This document shows, piece by piece, positions 46,851 through 54,900 of a DNA stretch of 64,000 nucleotides. The translations under genes were made by a program, and so were the position numbers. The notes under the pieces were generated by a model. It was given only the letters and a program-made list of their open reading frames with translations. It searched no databases and was not told where the DNA came from. Positions within the stretch are counted from its first letter, which is position 1, and each line of letters begins with the position of its first letter. The stretch comes from Treponema sp. (GTDB taxonomy: Bacteria > Spirochaetota > Spirochaetia > Treponematales > Treponemataceae), in contig JAFZRP010000122.1 of the NCBI GenBank assembly GCA_017619795.1, forward strand, positions 1 to 64,000. Direction: 5' to 3'.

Positions 46851-47971
46851 GTACAGTAAAATCACCTTCAAAATTAAGAAAAGCCGGCTCCTTCCTTGCA
46901 AACAATCTTGTAGCGGTTTTATTTCTTATTCTTACGATTATATCTATTCCAGTTTCAGGTTTTTCTGCAACTTATATTGTAAATGAAATCCTTTCCCGCC
47001 TTGCCCGCAACTCATTCCTTGTATTTTCATTGATTCTTCCAATTATGGCAGGAATGGGAATTAACTTTGGTATGGTTCTTGGCGCAATGGCTGGTCAGAT
47101 TGGACTTATCTTTGCCATGGACTGGGGAATCTCAGGAATACAGGGACTTGTATTTGCAGCTCTTATAGGAACACCTATTTCTATTTTCCTTGGCTGGATT
47201 GCAGGTTCTATTCTGAACAAGGCCCGCGGACGAGAGATGGTAACAAGCTATATTATTGGATTTTTCTTCAATGGTTTGTATCAGTTTGTAGTTCTGTATC
47301 TTTTTGGTTCCGTAATTCCAATGCGTAACAAAGCTATTTATCTTTCACGCGGTTATGGTGTTAGAAATACAGTTGATTTGTCATCCGTTCGTCAGGTTCT
47401 AGATAATACACTTTCTTTTAATATTGGACCTATTCATATTCCGTTACTGGCTTACCTTGTAATTGGAGTTCTTTGTGTATTTATTGTCTGGTTCAAAAAG
47501 ACAAAGCTTGGACAGGATATGAGGGCTGTTGGACAGGATCAGGTTGTATCTAATACTGCTGGAATTGCAGTAGAAAAAACCCGTGTTATTTCAATCATCA
47601 TTTCTACTGTACTTGCCTGCTTTGGACAGATTATTTTCCTTCAGAACATGGGAAACATGAGTACTTACAATGCTCATGACCAGACAGGATTTTTTGCTGC
47701 CGCTGCAATTCTTGTAGGTGGTGCGACTGTTACTAAAGCTACAATTCCAAACTGCTTTATCGGTGTTTTATTGTTGCATCTGATGTACATTGTTGTTCCG
47801 CGCGCTGGTCAAAATATCTTTGGTGATGGTAATATCGGTGAATATTTCCGTCAGTTCATTGGCTACGGAGTAATTGCACTTTCTCTCGTTATTCATGCCT
47901 GGAGAACAAAGAGACAGGCTAAACATAACCGGGAAGCTTTGCACAGCAATGCAGAAGGAGATGCCGAATGA
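46847..47971 (+). CDS. BPD_transp_2 permease 2
   Basis: This 374-residue partner of the preceding permease has NFGMVLGAMAGQIGLIFAMDWG and the coupling loop GQDMRAVGQDQVVSNTAGIAVEKTRVISIIIST. A heterodimeric pore is expected. It overlaps its neighbours by 4 nt on both sides. Confidence 0.9.
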   Translation: MSTVKSPSKLRKAGSFLANNLVAVLFLILTIISIPVSGFSATYIVNEILSRLARNSFLVFSLILPIMAGMGINFGMVLGAMAGQIGLIFAMDWGISGIQGLVFAALIGTPISIFLGWIAGSILNKARGREMVTSYIIGFFFNGLYQFVVLYLFGSVIPMRNKAIYLSRGYGVRNTVDLSSVRQVLDNTLSFNIGPIHIPLLAYLVIGVLCVFIVWFKKTKLGQDMRAVGQDQVVSNTAGIAVEKTRVISIIISTVLACFGQIIFLQNMGNMSTYNAHDQTGFFAAAAILVGGATVTKATIPNCFIGVLLLHLMYIVVPRAGQNIFGDGNIGEYFRQFIGYGVIALSLVIHAWRTKRQAKHNREALHSNAEGDAE

Positions 47972-48384
47972 AACTCAGTAAAAAAATAATTGCACGCTCC
48001 ATTCTTGGCGTTTTGTATATTGCTTTGGCCGTGGTAATGTTTCTTACAGGACGTACCCACACAATCCTTATTGATAACAAAGGTGATACATCCGGATTGT
48101 ACAAAGCTGTAAATGGCATGGAAGTTTCTGTAGATAAAGGTGAAGCTGTAGAGTTTTACAGAGGCGATAGAGATAAGTTCACTGTAAAGTCTCAAAAGCA
48201 TACAATAAATATTGAGTTCTTTGACGGAACTGAGCCGGTTTCTTTTAAAGTAAAGATTCCGGTTACTCAGGATTATGTGCTGCTTTCAATTCCAAAGTAT
48301 CTTGCAGGAATTGAGCCGTACATGGAAGAGTTCGATATTTATGCTTCAAATAAGGCTGCCGCTGCAGTCGATGATAGTCAGTAA
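47968..48384 (+). CDS. Small membrane-anchored protein of the DUF3798 ABC operon
   Basis: The 138-residue protein has one N-terminal transmembrane segment (GVLYIALAVVMFLTGRTH) and an extracytoplasmic beta-rich domain (ILIDNKGDTSGLYKAVNGMEVSVDKGEAVEFYRGD...INIEFFDGTEPVSFKVKIP). I believe it belongs to the DUF6672 group but cannot verify this. ATGA overlap with permease 2 ties it to the importer; it could be an accessory subunit that helps receptor docking. Confidence 0.7.
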   Translation: MKLSKKIIARSILGVLYIALAVVMFLTGRTHTILIDNKGDTSGLYKAVNGMEVSVDKGEAVEFYRGDRDKFTVKSQKHTINIEFFDGTEPVSFKVKIPVTQDYVLLSIPKYLAGIEPYMEEFDIYASNKAAAAVDDSQ

Positions 48385-48419
48385 ATGACTTTTAGTGATA
48401 AATCTGTAAATAAATGAAA

Positions 48420-48448
48420 TTGACACAACATTTACATTTTGTTACTAT
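48420..48448 (+). promoter_or_regulatory. Promoter of the symporter gene
   Basis: TTGACA, 17 nt, TACTAT, close to consensus. AAGGAG at 48472 is the ribosome site. Confidence 0.75.
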
Positions 48449-48468
48449 ACAAAGTAACAAAATGTAAA
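48431..48468. promoter_or_regulatory. 16-bp perfect palindrome over the symporter promoter (operator)
   Basis: TTTACATTTTGTTACT (48431-48446) and its exact reverse complement (48453-48468) flank a 6-nt centre. The palindrome covers the spacer, the -10 box and the start site. No T run follows, so an operator for a dimeric repressor is more likely than a terminator. Confidence 0.7.
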
Positions 48469-48488
48469 CACAAGGAGTTTTTTGTTAT

Positions 48489-50054
48489 ATGATTATTAAG
48501 ATTCTTATGTTACTCATCTTTTTTGCAATAATGCTTGGAGTTGGTTTTTACTCCCGCAGACAGGCAAAAGATATTAACGGATTTGTACTTGGCGGCAGAA
48601 ATGTTGGACCATGGCTTACAGCCTTTGCATACGGTACCTCTTATTTTTCTGCTGTAGTATTTATAGGTTATGCCGGCCAGTTTGGATGGAAGTACGGTAT
48701 TTCTTCAACCTGGATCGGACTTGGAAACGCTTTCTTAGGTTCCCTGCTCGCCTGGGTTGTAATGGGTCGCCGCACACGCGTTATGACTCATCACCTTGAT
48801 GCAAAAACAATGCCGGACTTTTTTGGTAAACGCTACGACAGCCAGTCTCTTCGTATAGCCGCTGCTGTTATTGCCTTTATCTTCCTTATTCCATACACAG
48901 CTTCTCTTTACAAGGGACTCTCTACCCTGTTCGGACTTGCTTTCGACATTGATTACAAATGGTGCGTAATAGGTATGGCAATTCTTACAGCTGTTTATGT
49001 AATTCTTGGTGGTTATATGGCAACTGCAATCAACGACTTTATTCAGGGCTTGATAATGCTTGGCGGAATTATTGCCGTAATTGCAGCAGTAATCAACGGA
49101 CAGGGCGGCTTCTTGAGTGCTCTTGATAAGCTTTCAAAGGTTCCAGGCGACCCAACAGTTGCAGCACCAGCCCTAAAAGATATGAACGGTATGTTTGCAT
49201 CCTTCTTTGGTCCAGATCCGCTTAACCTGCTTGGTGTAATTATCCTTACTTCTCTTGGAACCTGGGGACTTCCTCAGATGGTTGGAAAGTTCTATTCAAT
49301 CAAATCTGAAAAAGCAGTAAAAACCGGAACAGTTGTTTCTACAGTGTTTGCAGTAATTATTGCAGGCGGATGTTACTTCCTTGGTGGTTTTGGACGTCTT
49401 TTTGATTTCCCTGCAATTCACGGTGCTAAAGGAATTATTTATGACAGCATTGTTCCACAGATGCTCTCTACCCTGCCTGATATTTTAATTGGTATAGTTG
49501 TAGTACTCGTACTTTCGGCTTCTATGTCTACTTTGTCGTCACTTGTTTTGACCTCTAGCTCTACTTTGACCCTGGATATGCTTAAAATTACCTGCATGAA
49601 AAAAGCTGATGAAAAGAAAACCGTTTTGATTATGAGAATCTTTATCGTAATCTTTATTGCAGTTTCTGTAGTAATCGCCCTTAATCCAGACAAGGTTCCT
49701 TATATTGCCCAGCTTATGGGTTACTCTTGGGGTGCTTTAGCCGGTGCCTTCCTTGCTCCATTCCTTTACGGCTTATTCTCTAAAAAAGTTACAAAGGCTG
49801 CAGTTTGGGCAAACTTTATCTGGGGTGTTGTACTCACAGTTGTAAACATGTTCCCTGCATTGCGCTTTATCAAGTCACCAATCAACTGCGGTGCAATTGC
49901 AATGGTTGGCGGTCTTATAATCGTTCCTCTTATCAGCCTTATTACTCCAAAGATGGATAAGGAAAAGATTGAACAGATGTTCTCTTGCTACGGCGAAAAG
50001 GTTGTAGTTACAAAGAAAACCGTACTCGTCGAAGAAGAGGATGAAGCCGAATAA
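48489..50054 (+). CDS. Sodium:solute symporter (SSS family)
   Basis: The 521-residue protein has 13-14 predicted transmembrane segments with the family start FYSRRQAKDINGFVLGGRNVGPWLTAFAYGTSYFSAVVFIGYAG, and SLGTWGLPQMVGKFYSIKSEKAVKTG, typical of PutP-like transporters. It co-transports a small organic solute with sodium; the solute is unknown. It ends in an acidic tail (VEEEDEAE). It is a single-gene unit, flanked by the palindromic operator and a terminator. Confidence 0.92.
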   Translation: MIIKILMLLIFFAIMLGVGFYSRRQAKDINGFVLGGRNVGPWLTAFAYGTSYFSAVVFIGYAGQFGWKYGISSTWIGLGNAFLGSLLAWVVMGRRTRVMTHHLDAKTMPDFFGKRYDSQSLRIAAAVIAFIFLIPYTASLYKGLSTLFGLAFDIDYKWCVIGMAILTAVYVILGGYMATAINDFIQGLIMLGGIIAVIAAVINGQGGFLSALDKLSKVPGDPTVAAPALKDMNGMFASFFGPDPLNLLGVIILTSLGTWGLPQMVGKFYSIKSEKAVKTGTVVSTVFAVIIAGGCYFLGGFGRLFDFPAIHGAKGIIYDSIVPQMLSTLPDILIGIVVVLVLSASMSTLSSLVLTSSSTLTLDMLKITCMKKADEKKTVLIMRIFIVIFIAVSVVIALNPDKVPYIAQLMGYSWGALAGAFLAPFLYGLFSKKVTKAAVWANFIWGVVLTVVNMFPALRFIKSPINCGAIAMVGGLIIVPLISLITPKMDKEKIEQMFSCYGEKVVVTKKTVLVEEEDEAE

Positions 50055-50058
50055 AAAC

Positions 50059-50091
50059 TGTCATTGTCGGGCTCGACCCGACAATCTTTTT
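50059..50091 (+). terminator. Terminator built from palindromic repeat copy R1
   Basis: ATTGTCGGG/CCCGACAAT is a 9-bp stem with a 5-nt loop followed by CTTTTTT. The surrounding TGTCATT...AATCT matches the dispersed repeat family seen at five other places. Confidence 0.85.
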
Positions 50092-50094
50092 TAT

Positions 50095-50123
50095 TTGAAA
50101 AATAATCATTATCAACTTATAAT
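50095..50123 (+). promoter_or_regulatory. Leaderless promoter of the diguanylate cyclase gene
   Basis: TTGAAA, 17 nt, TATAAT; the ATG at 50130 is 6 nt after the -10, exactly where transcription should begin. Confidence 0.75.
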
Positions 50124-50129
50124 TCTCTT

Positions 50130-51051
50130 ATGGGAGTTTCAAATACCAATTCACCACAAACAACACAAAAGCTGGAAGAAGAGCTTCAAGTCCTCCGACA
50201 TCAGAATCAAAGACTAAAAAGTATAATTAATGCACTTTTATACAATTACTCTACAATCTGTGAAGTCAACTTTTATACAGGAAAAATTACATTTCTGGAA
50301 ATAGGAAGTCCTCTTTTTGCAAATCTGGGAATAAAAGATGAATATCCTCCTTTTGATGAACTGGCTGCCATGTATCTTAAGTATGGCGTTTATGAAGAAG
50401 ACCGCCCGATTATTCAAGCTATTACAACCTGCAAGGGATTAAGCGAAGTTCAATTCGGAAAAAGCATTATACGCAAATACAGAAATAATTACGGCATCTA
50501 TGGTGAATTAAGGGTTTTTCGTATTGATGATGAAAGCGTACTTATGGGTTTTACGGCAGTAGATAAAGAAATACACGAACTGCAAAATCAGGTATACACA
50601 GATTCTCTTACTCATGTAAAAAATCGAAAATATTACGACGAACGACTTGCCTCCAAAACCTGCTCTGCCCTTGTCATTGCCGATATCGACTTATTTAAGC
50701 ATATAAACGACACTTATGGACACCTTTACGGCGATATTGCTTTAGCTTCCATTGCAGGTGTACTTCAAAAATCTGTGCGCGATTCAGATAAAATTGTCCG
50801 TTACGGCGGAGATGAGTTTTTAATCGCTTTTAAGGATATTACACCAGACATACTGAAAAATCGGCTTGAAAAAAATACGTCAGACAATTGAAAAGATTCA
50901 GCTTGAAGAATGTCCGAATATACATTTGTCCATGAGCTTTGGCGCAGTTTACGGAGAGGGTCTTGTAAAGGATATGTTCTCTGCAGCAGATAAGCTTTTG
51001 TATGAGTCTAAGAAAACAAGGAATACGATTACTATACAAGCGAATAATTAA
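50130..51051 (+). pseudogene. Diguanylate cyclase (GGDEF) interrupted by +1 base in an A7 tract
   Basis: A coiled coil (residues 10-35), a PAS-like sensor segment and a GGDEF domain (LTHVKNRKYYDERL; DIDLFKHINDTYGH; RYGGDEF near 225) read in one frame to a stop at 50889-50891. The last third of the GGDEF fold continues one frame away to 51051 (RQTIEKIQLEE...MSFGAVYGEG...AADKLLYESKKTRN). Removing one A from the seven at 50869-50875 joins the two into about 306 residues. The active-site GGDEF is intact in the first part. The cause may be sequencing error, phase variation, transcriptional slippage or decay. The first frame alone would lack the final helix and strands. Confidence 0.85.
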
Positions 51052-51082
51052 AAGAGTTTTTCCATTTGCAAGGCAGATGAGT

Positions 51083-51187
51083 AATAAAAAAGCCGCCTAG
51101 TCTCGTACACTGAGGCGGCTTTCATCCGCATTTGTCGGATGTTTTAATCCGTTCAGGAGACGACCCAAAATTATTGAGTGCGTTTCT
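51083..51187 (-). ncRNA. Candidate small RNA 1 (orphan paralogue of sRNA2)
   Basis: A minus-strand promoter (TTGAAT at 51221-51216, 16 nt, TATCTT at 51199-51194) precedes about 105 nt of non-coding sequence. This contains AATTTTGGGT and a 6-bp hairpin CATCCG/CGGATG. A strong terminator ends it: GCCGCCT/AGGCGGC extended by AGT/ACT, then TTTTTTATT. Length, element order and the 3' flank match sRNA2. No + strand target ORF is visible over it. Confidence 0.55.
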
Positions 51188-51193
51188 TATTTA

Positions 51194-51221
51194 AAGATAA
51201 CATATTGCTTTAAAAATTCAA
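51194..51221 (-). promoter_or_regulatory. Promoter of sRNA1
   Basis: TTGAAT, 16 nt, TATCTT on the minus strand. It is divergent from the peptide-mRNA promoter that begins 15 nt further right. Confidence 0.5.
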
Positions 51222-51235
51222 GGGCGGAATGTCTC

Positions 51236-51264
51236 TTGAAATAAATACAATTGTATAGTATATT
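51236..51264 (+). promoter_or_regulatory. Promoter of the structured peptide mRNA
   Basis: TTGAAA, 17 nt, TATATT. Predicted start near 51271, giving a leader of about 143 nt before the 40-codon frame. Confidence 0.65.
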
Positions 51265-51373
51265 ACATCTGCACCCGTGGCATGGGCGGATTGCCCCCGA
51301 ACTCGACCGGTCGTAAGATTGGAATTCTTGTTTGGGAGGCTGCTATGTAGGGAGCGACGGCTGAAAGCCGGCA

Positions 51374-51394
51374 AAACTCACGAGGTGAGTTTTG
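51374..51394 (+). promoter_or_regulatory. Leader hairpin upstream of the peptide start
   Basis: AAAACTCA/TGAGTTTT is a perfect 8-bp stem with a 5-nt loop. With the preceding GGC/GCC stem at 51357-51371 and the start-codon hairpin it makes the leader highly structured. Confidence 0.6.
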
Positions 51395-51413
51395 AGCGAG
51401 TCTCCGAGCGGCT

Positions 51414-51536
51414 ATGCCGCGATGGCGTCGTTTGTATGAAATCCTTGATTTGGCACTCCGTGTCATTCAGCTTGTCATCGACATTATTCGGCGCCTTCTC
51501 CGTAGACGGAAAAAAGGAAAACGAGTAAAAAAATAG
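51414..51536 (+). CDS. 40-residue basic amphipathic peptide, candidate type I toxin
   Basis: The frame is ATG at 51414 to TAG at 51534-51536. The peptide starts MPRWRRLYEILDLAL. Polar residues at 9, 12, 16, 19, 23 and 26-27 recur every 3-4 positions among Ile/Leu/Val, an amphipathic helix, followed by a Lys/Arg tail (RRRKKGKRVKK). I count 15 basic and 3 acidic residues. The start codon sits in the loop of a GCGGC-TAT-GCCGC hairpin (51408-51420), which would limit initiation. No strong Shine-Dalgarno. Membrane-active toxin is an inference from shape and context. An overlapping 83-codon frame is judged spurious. Confidence 0.5.
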   Translation: MPRWRRLYEILDLALRVIQLVIDIIRRLLRRRKKGKRVKK

Positions 51537-51632
51537 CCCACCCTGTCGGATTGCAGTTCACAGGATGGGCAACGCCTAAGTAATTAGGTACCCAAAATTG
51601 TGGGGCAAGACGCTTGTCGCGGGTGCTCCTTT
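51527..51632 (-). ncRNA. Candidate antisense antitoxin RNA (sRNA2)
   Basis: The promoter TTGACA (51666-51661), 16 nt, TATATT (51644-51639) drives a minus-strand RNA of about 105 nt. It ends at an 11-bp terminator stem (51536-51546 with 51560-51570) followed by TATTTTTTTAC. The one non-Watson-Crick pair in that stem is G-U on the minus strand but C-A on the plus strand, which supports minus-strand function. It is fully antisense to the last codons and the whole 3' UTR of the peptide mRNA. Confidence 0.65.
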
Positions 51633-51638
51633 TCTTTT
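51602..51638 (+). terminator. Terminator of the peptide mRNA
   Basis: GGGGCA (51602-51607) pairs with TGCTCC (51624-51629), including one G-U that would be C-A on the other strand, and is followed by TTTTCTTTT. It ends the + transcript at the sRNA2 start region. Confidence 0.6.
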
Positions 51639-51666
51639 AATATATCACATTCCCCCGAATTGTCAA
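51639..51666 (-). promoter_or_regulatory. Promoter of sRNA2
   Basis: TTGACA, 16 nt, TATATT: one of the best promoters in the window. Confidence 0.75.
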
Positions 51667-51731
51667 GTATACTTTCCTTTTGTATTCGAGTGTGACCCGA
51701 AAATCTCTTTACCATCAAAATAAGTACTTAC

Positions 51732-51760
51732 AGATTGCCGTGTCAAGCACGGCAATGACA
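51732..51760 (-). repeat. Palindromic repeat R2
   Basis: Read on the minus strand: TGTCATT, stem GCCGTG, CTTGA, CACGGC, AATCT. Same plan as R1 and R3-R6 with a different stem. Confidence 0.8.
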
Positions 51761-51836
51761 TTTAGTTCTTTTTAGACATCCCCATGACATTTAGTTCTTT
51801 TTAGACACGGCAATGACATTTAGTTCATTTTTGGCA
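51755..51836. repeat. 29-bp tandem repeat, about 2.8 copies
   Basis: The unit ATGACATTTAGTTCTTTTT plus AGACA and a 5-nt variable end starts at 51755, 51784 and 51813, an exact 29-bp period. It grows out of the edge of palindrome R2. The rest of 51837-51964 is GC-richer, with two similar CACTACCT-containing segments, and holds no gene I can support. Confidence 0.85.
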
Positions 51837-51964
51837 GCCCAGAGATTCGCTCACTACCTTGCGCGGGAGGCTTGTAGGCGGGAACAAGTTTTTGGATTGC
51901 TGACCTGCGCGCACTACCTCACGCAAGGAAGGAATTAAGGTGACCAACAGTGACAGTGAGTGAA

Positions 51965-54900
51965 TTAGAACTCACGGATGGCACATACGATACTTACGTT
52001 GTCCTTCCATTGACTTTCTTCTCTTTTGTATTTGAAATCGATGGCAAGTATAAATTTTTCATCACTATCATAACTGTCTTGAGATGACGAGCAGAAACAA
52101 CAGAAATCCTCTGAATAGAACTGATCTCCACCTAAAGTATTGCTTACGGTGTCTATATCAAACACCTTGTTAGATCCCATGCCGTTCGCATAAATCTGGA
52201 ACAGTTCTGCAAGACTAGGAAGATACCATCCGTTTTCATAATCGCTTCCGCTAGGTATACGGCTTGCTTCTTCTATACCAATCTTTTGCTCCTTGTAGTT
52301 CTTAGCAAAGTAGAGAGCAGGATACCTGTCTGACGCTCCATCTCCAGTCGTGTCATCTATTTTATTTTCTTTAGTAAGCCAGGCTCCAATCTGTTCAAGG
52401 TTATCGCTGCCATTCTTATCCCTATTACCCTCATGATCGCCGGTCCATGTATAATTGCCCGGGCTTCCGGAATAATCCGGATTGCACTGTATTGGAACAA
52501 TGTTATTGTCGTATGCATTCGCCGACTCTATACACCATTTCATTCCAGCATGTTTTAGACCTACCCCGAGTGTACGGACTGTAGTATTATCTTCATTACC
52601 TTCAGCATCTGGGCTGTTCAAGCCTGTTCCGCTGTAGAAAATTAAGGCAATGGCATAAACTTTCTTTTTATCCTTTACATCGTCATCAAGGTTTTCAAAC
52701 TCTGAGTACGGCATTGCACTTCCGTCATTGAAGACAATATCGCCGACCGCTTTTGCCACAGATGGGAATTTTGTTCCTAAATAACAGAAATCCAAATCTA
52801 CAGTTCCATCCGAGCAGGAAACTGTAGTTGCAGGAACATTTTTGTGCCAGTCGGTTCCGCGTGTTATGGCCGCCCACTGCTCTTTTGTTCCTTCAAAGAT
52901 GATTGTTGCAAGTTGTAAACAAGTATCAAAGGCGTTATCAGAAATATTCGTAAGCGTTGCAGGAAGCTTGATTTCTGTTATTGAAGTACCACAGAACGCG
53001 TCTTTACCAATTGTTTTCAGCTGACTGCCTTCTTCAAAAGTAATTGTTTCAAGACTTGTTTTAGAGAATGCATCATCTTCTATTTCCTCTACACCTGCAG
53101 GAATAGTGATTGTTGGAATAGAACACAGTTCATGTCCAATCTTACCGATAGTTTTAATGCAGCTTCCATTCTCAAAGTTTATGGTCATTGGCTGAAGTGA
53201 TATAAACGGTATATATATATAAGTAACATTTTTTGGGATAGTAAACTCGTTAAAGCCTGGTAGCACAAATGAATATGGAAGAATTGCCGTAAGAGACTGT
53301 GGTAGAGTAACTTCTATAAGGTTAAACATTGGATTCATCTCATCATCCGCAAAGGCAAATACAGGAAGATATGTGAGGCTTGTTCCGCTCAAATCTAGTT
53401 TTACATTAAGTTCCGGAACATTACAAATAGCTGTAGAAATTGTTTCAAAACGATCGTCCATATAATCATCTCCAGCTTCTTCGCTTTCCATATCAAGAGT
53501 GCTCCAATCCAATGCAGGTTTTGCATCTTCCATATCTGTGATTTTTACAGTGATACTAGAAACTCTATTGTCTTTCATTTCAAGAAGTTTTTCATTAAGT
53601 TTATCAAGTTCTGAAGCTTTCAGAGTAATTGGTACCAATTCTTTGAATGTAGCCGTAACATTAACGTTGCTAGTTGGCATTATGAATGTTCTTGAGGCAC
53701 CAGTTCCACTGAGTTCAACAGGTTCACCACCAGCTGTTACAGAAATTGAATCAATAATATAACCATCATCTGGAGTTATAGTAAGAGTAATTTCTGCACC
53801 AGAGTATGCTTCTGTAGTATTTGCTTCAACTGTTCCGTTCGTACAGTTTGCAACTGTTATAGAGTAAATTCCATAATCCATAGAAACAGTACCATCCGAG
53901 CAAGTTACTTTGGTGGTTGCAGGAACACCTTCGTGCCAATCGGTTCCGCGTGTTACTGCCGCCCACTGTGCGGTTGTTCCTTCAAAGTTGATTGTTGCAA
54001 GCTCCGTACATCCTTTAAATGCTTCATCAGAAATTTCTTTAAGCGTTGCAGGGAGCGTAATGCTCTCAAGAGCATTTTTGTAGAATGCCTGTTTACCGAT
54101 TGTTTCCAGCTTGCTGCCTTGATCAAAGATGATTTCTTCAAGCCATTCGTTAGAAAATGCACCTTCCATTATGTTCTTTACACTTGCAGGAATGTTTATT
54201 TTAACAAGAGCGATTCCGTTTGCTATTGGCCAGAAATCTTCAATATTGCTTCCGCTTTCAAAGTTTACGGTCATTCCTTGTGTATACGTAAATGCAGATT
54301 GTATAAAGGTAACACTCTTTGGAATAGTGATTTCGGTAAAGCCTACGCCATAAAAAGCCATCGGGAATATGGCTGTAAGAGCCTTTGGCAGCGTAATTCC
54401 TATAAGATTCACTGGCATTTTTATGTCTTCAATATTATTACTACCTGCGAACTTTAACATTCCTTCAAAATCTGTGAATGCTTTGCACGGCAGATATGTA
54501 AGGCTTGTCTCGCTCAGGTCAAGGTTTATGCCAAGTCCTGTGTAAGTAAACTTATTGCGTCCAGTAGTGTTTTCTTCATCTCCCTCGTCTATGATGTTGA
54601 TTTCGCCTTGTACGGCACAAATAGCATCAAGAATTGCGGTAAAGATTTCGTCTACAGGCTCCATCAAAAGATTTTTGGCTTGCTCGTCTTCAAGTAGGCT
54701 CAAGTCCGGCATAGGTGTTGGATCTGCCATATTAGTGAGCTTGAGTTTGATACTGTCAAAGCCGCTTTGCAGTAAAGCCCACAAAGAATCGCCAAGATAC
54801 TCTCCAAAAACATCAACATCGTCATAAGAATCAACATCTACTGTAAAAGTATCAGTCCAGCGTGCATAAAGCGTTATATCTCCTGTTGAACCACCTGGAA

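Noticed and set aside
51263..51466. 67-codon minus-strand frame opposite the peptide mRNA
   Set aside because: No promoter or ribosome site; composition reflects the complement of the structured leader.
51277..51528. 83-codon + frame overlapping the 40-residue peptide
   Set aside because: It begins at a GTG without a ribosome site, is Cys/Arg-rich without domain-like pattern, and runs through the strong leader hairpins. The 40-codon frame explains the hydrophobic periodicity better.
51052..51964. Remnant insertion sequence or retron
   Set aside because: No transposase or reverse-transcriptase fragment in any frame and no terminal inverted repeats with target duplications were found.
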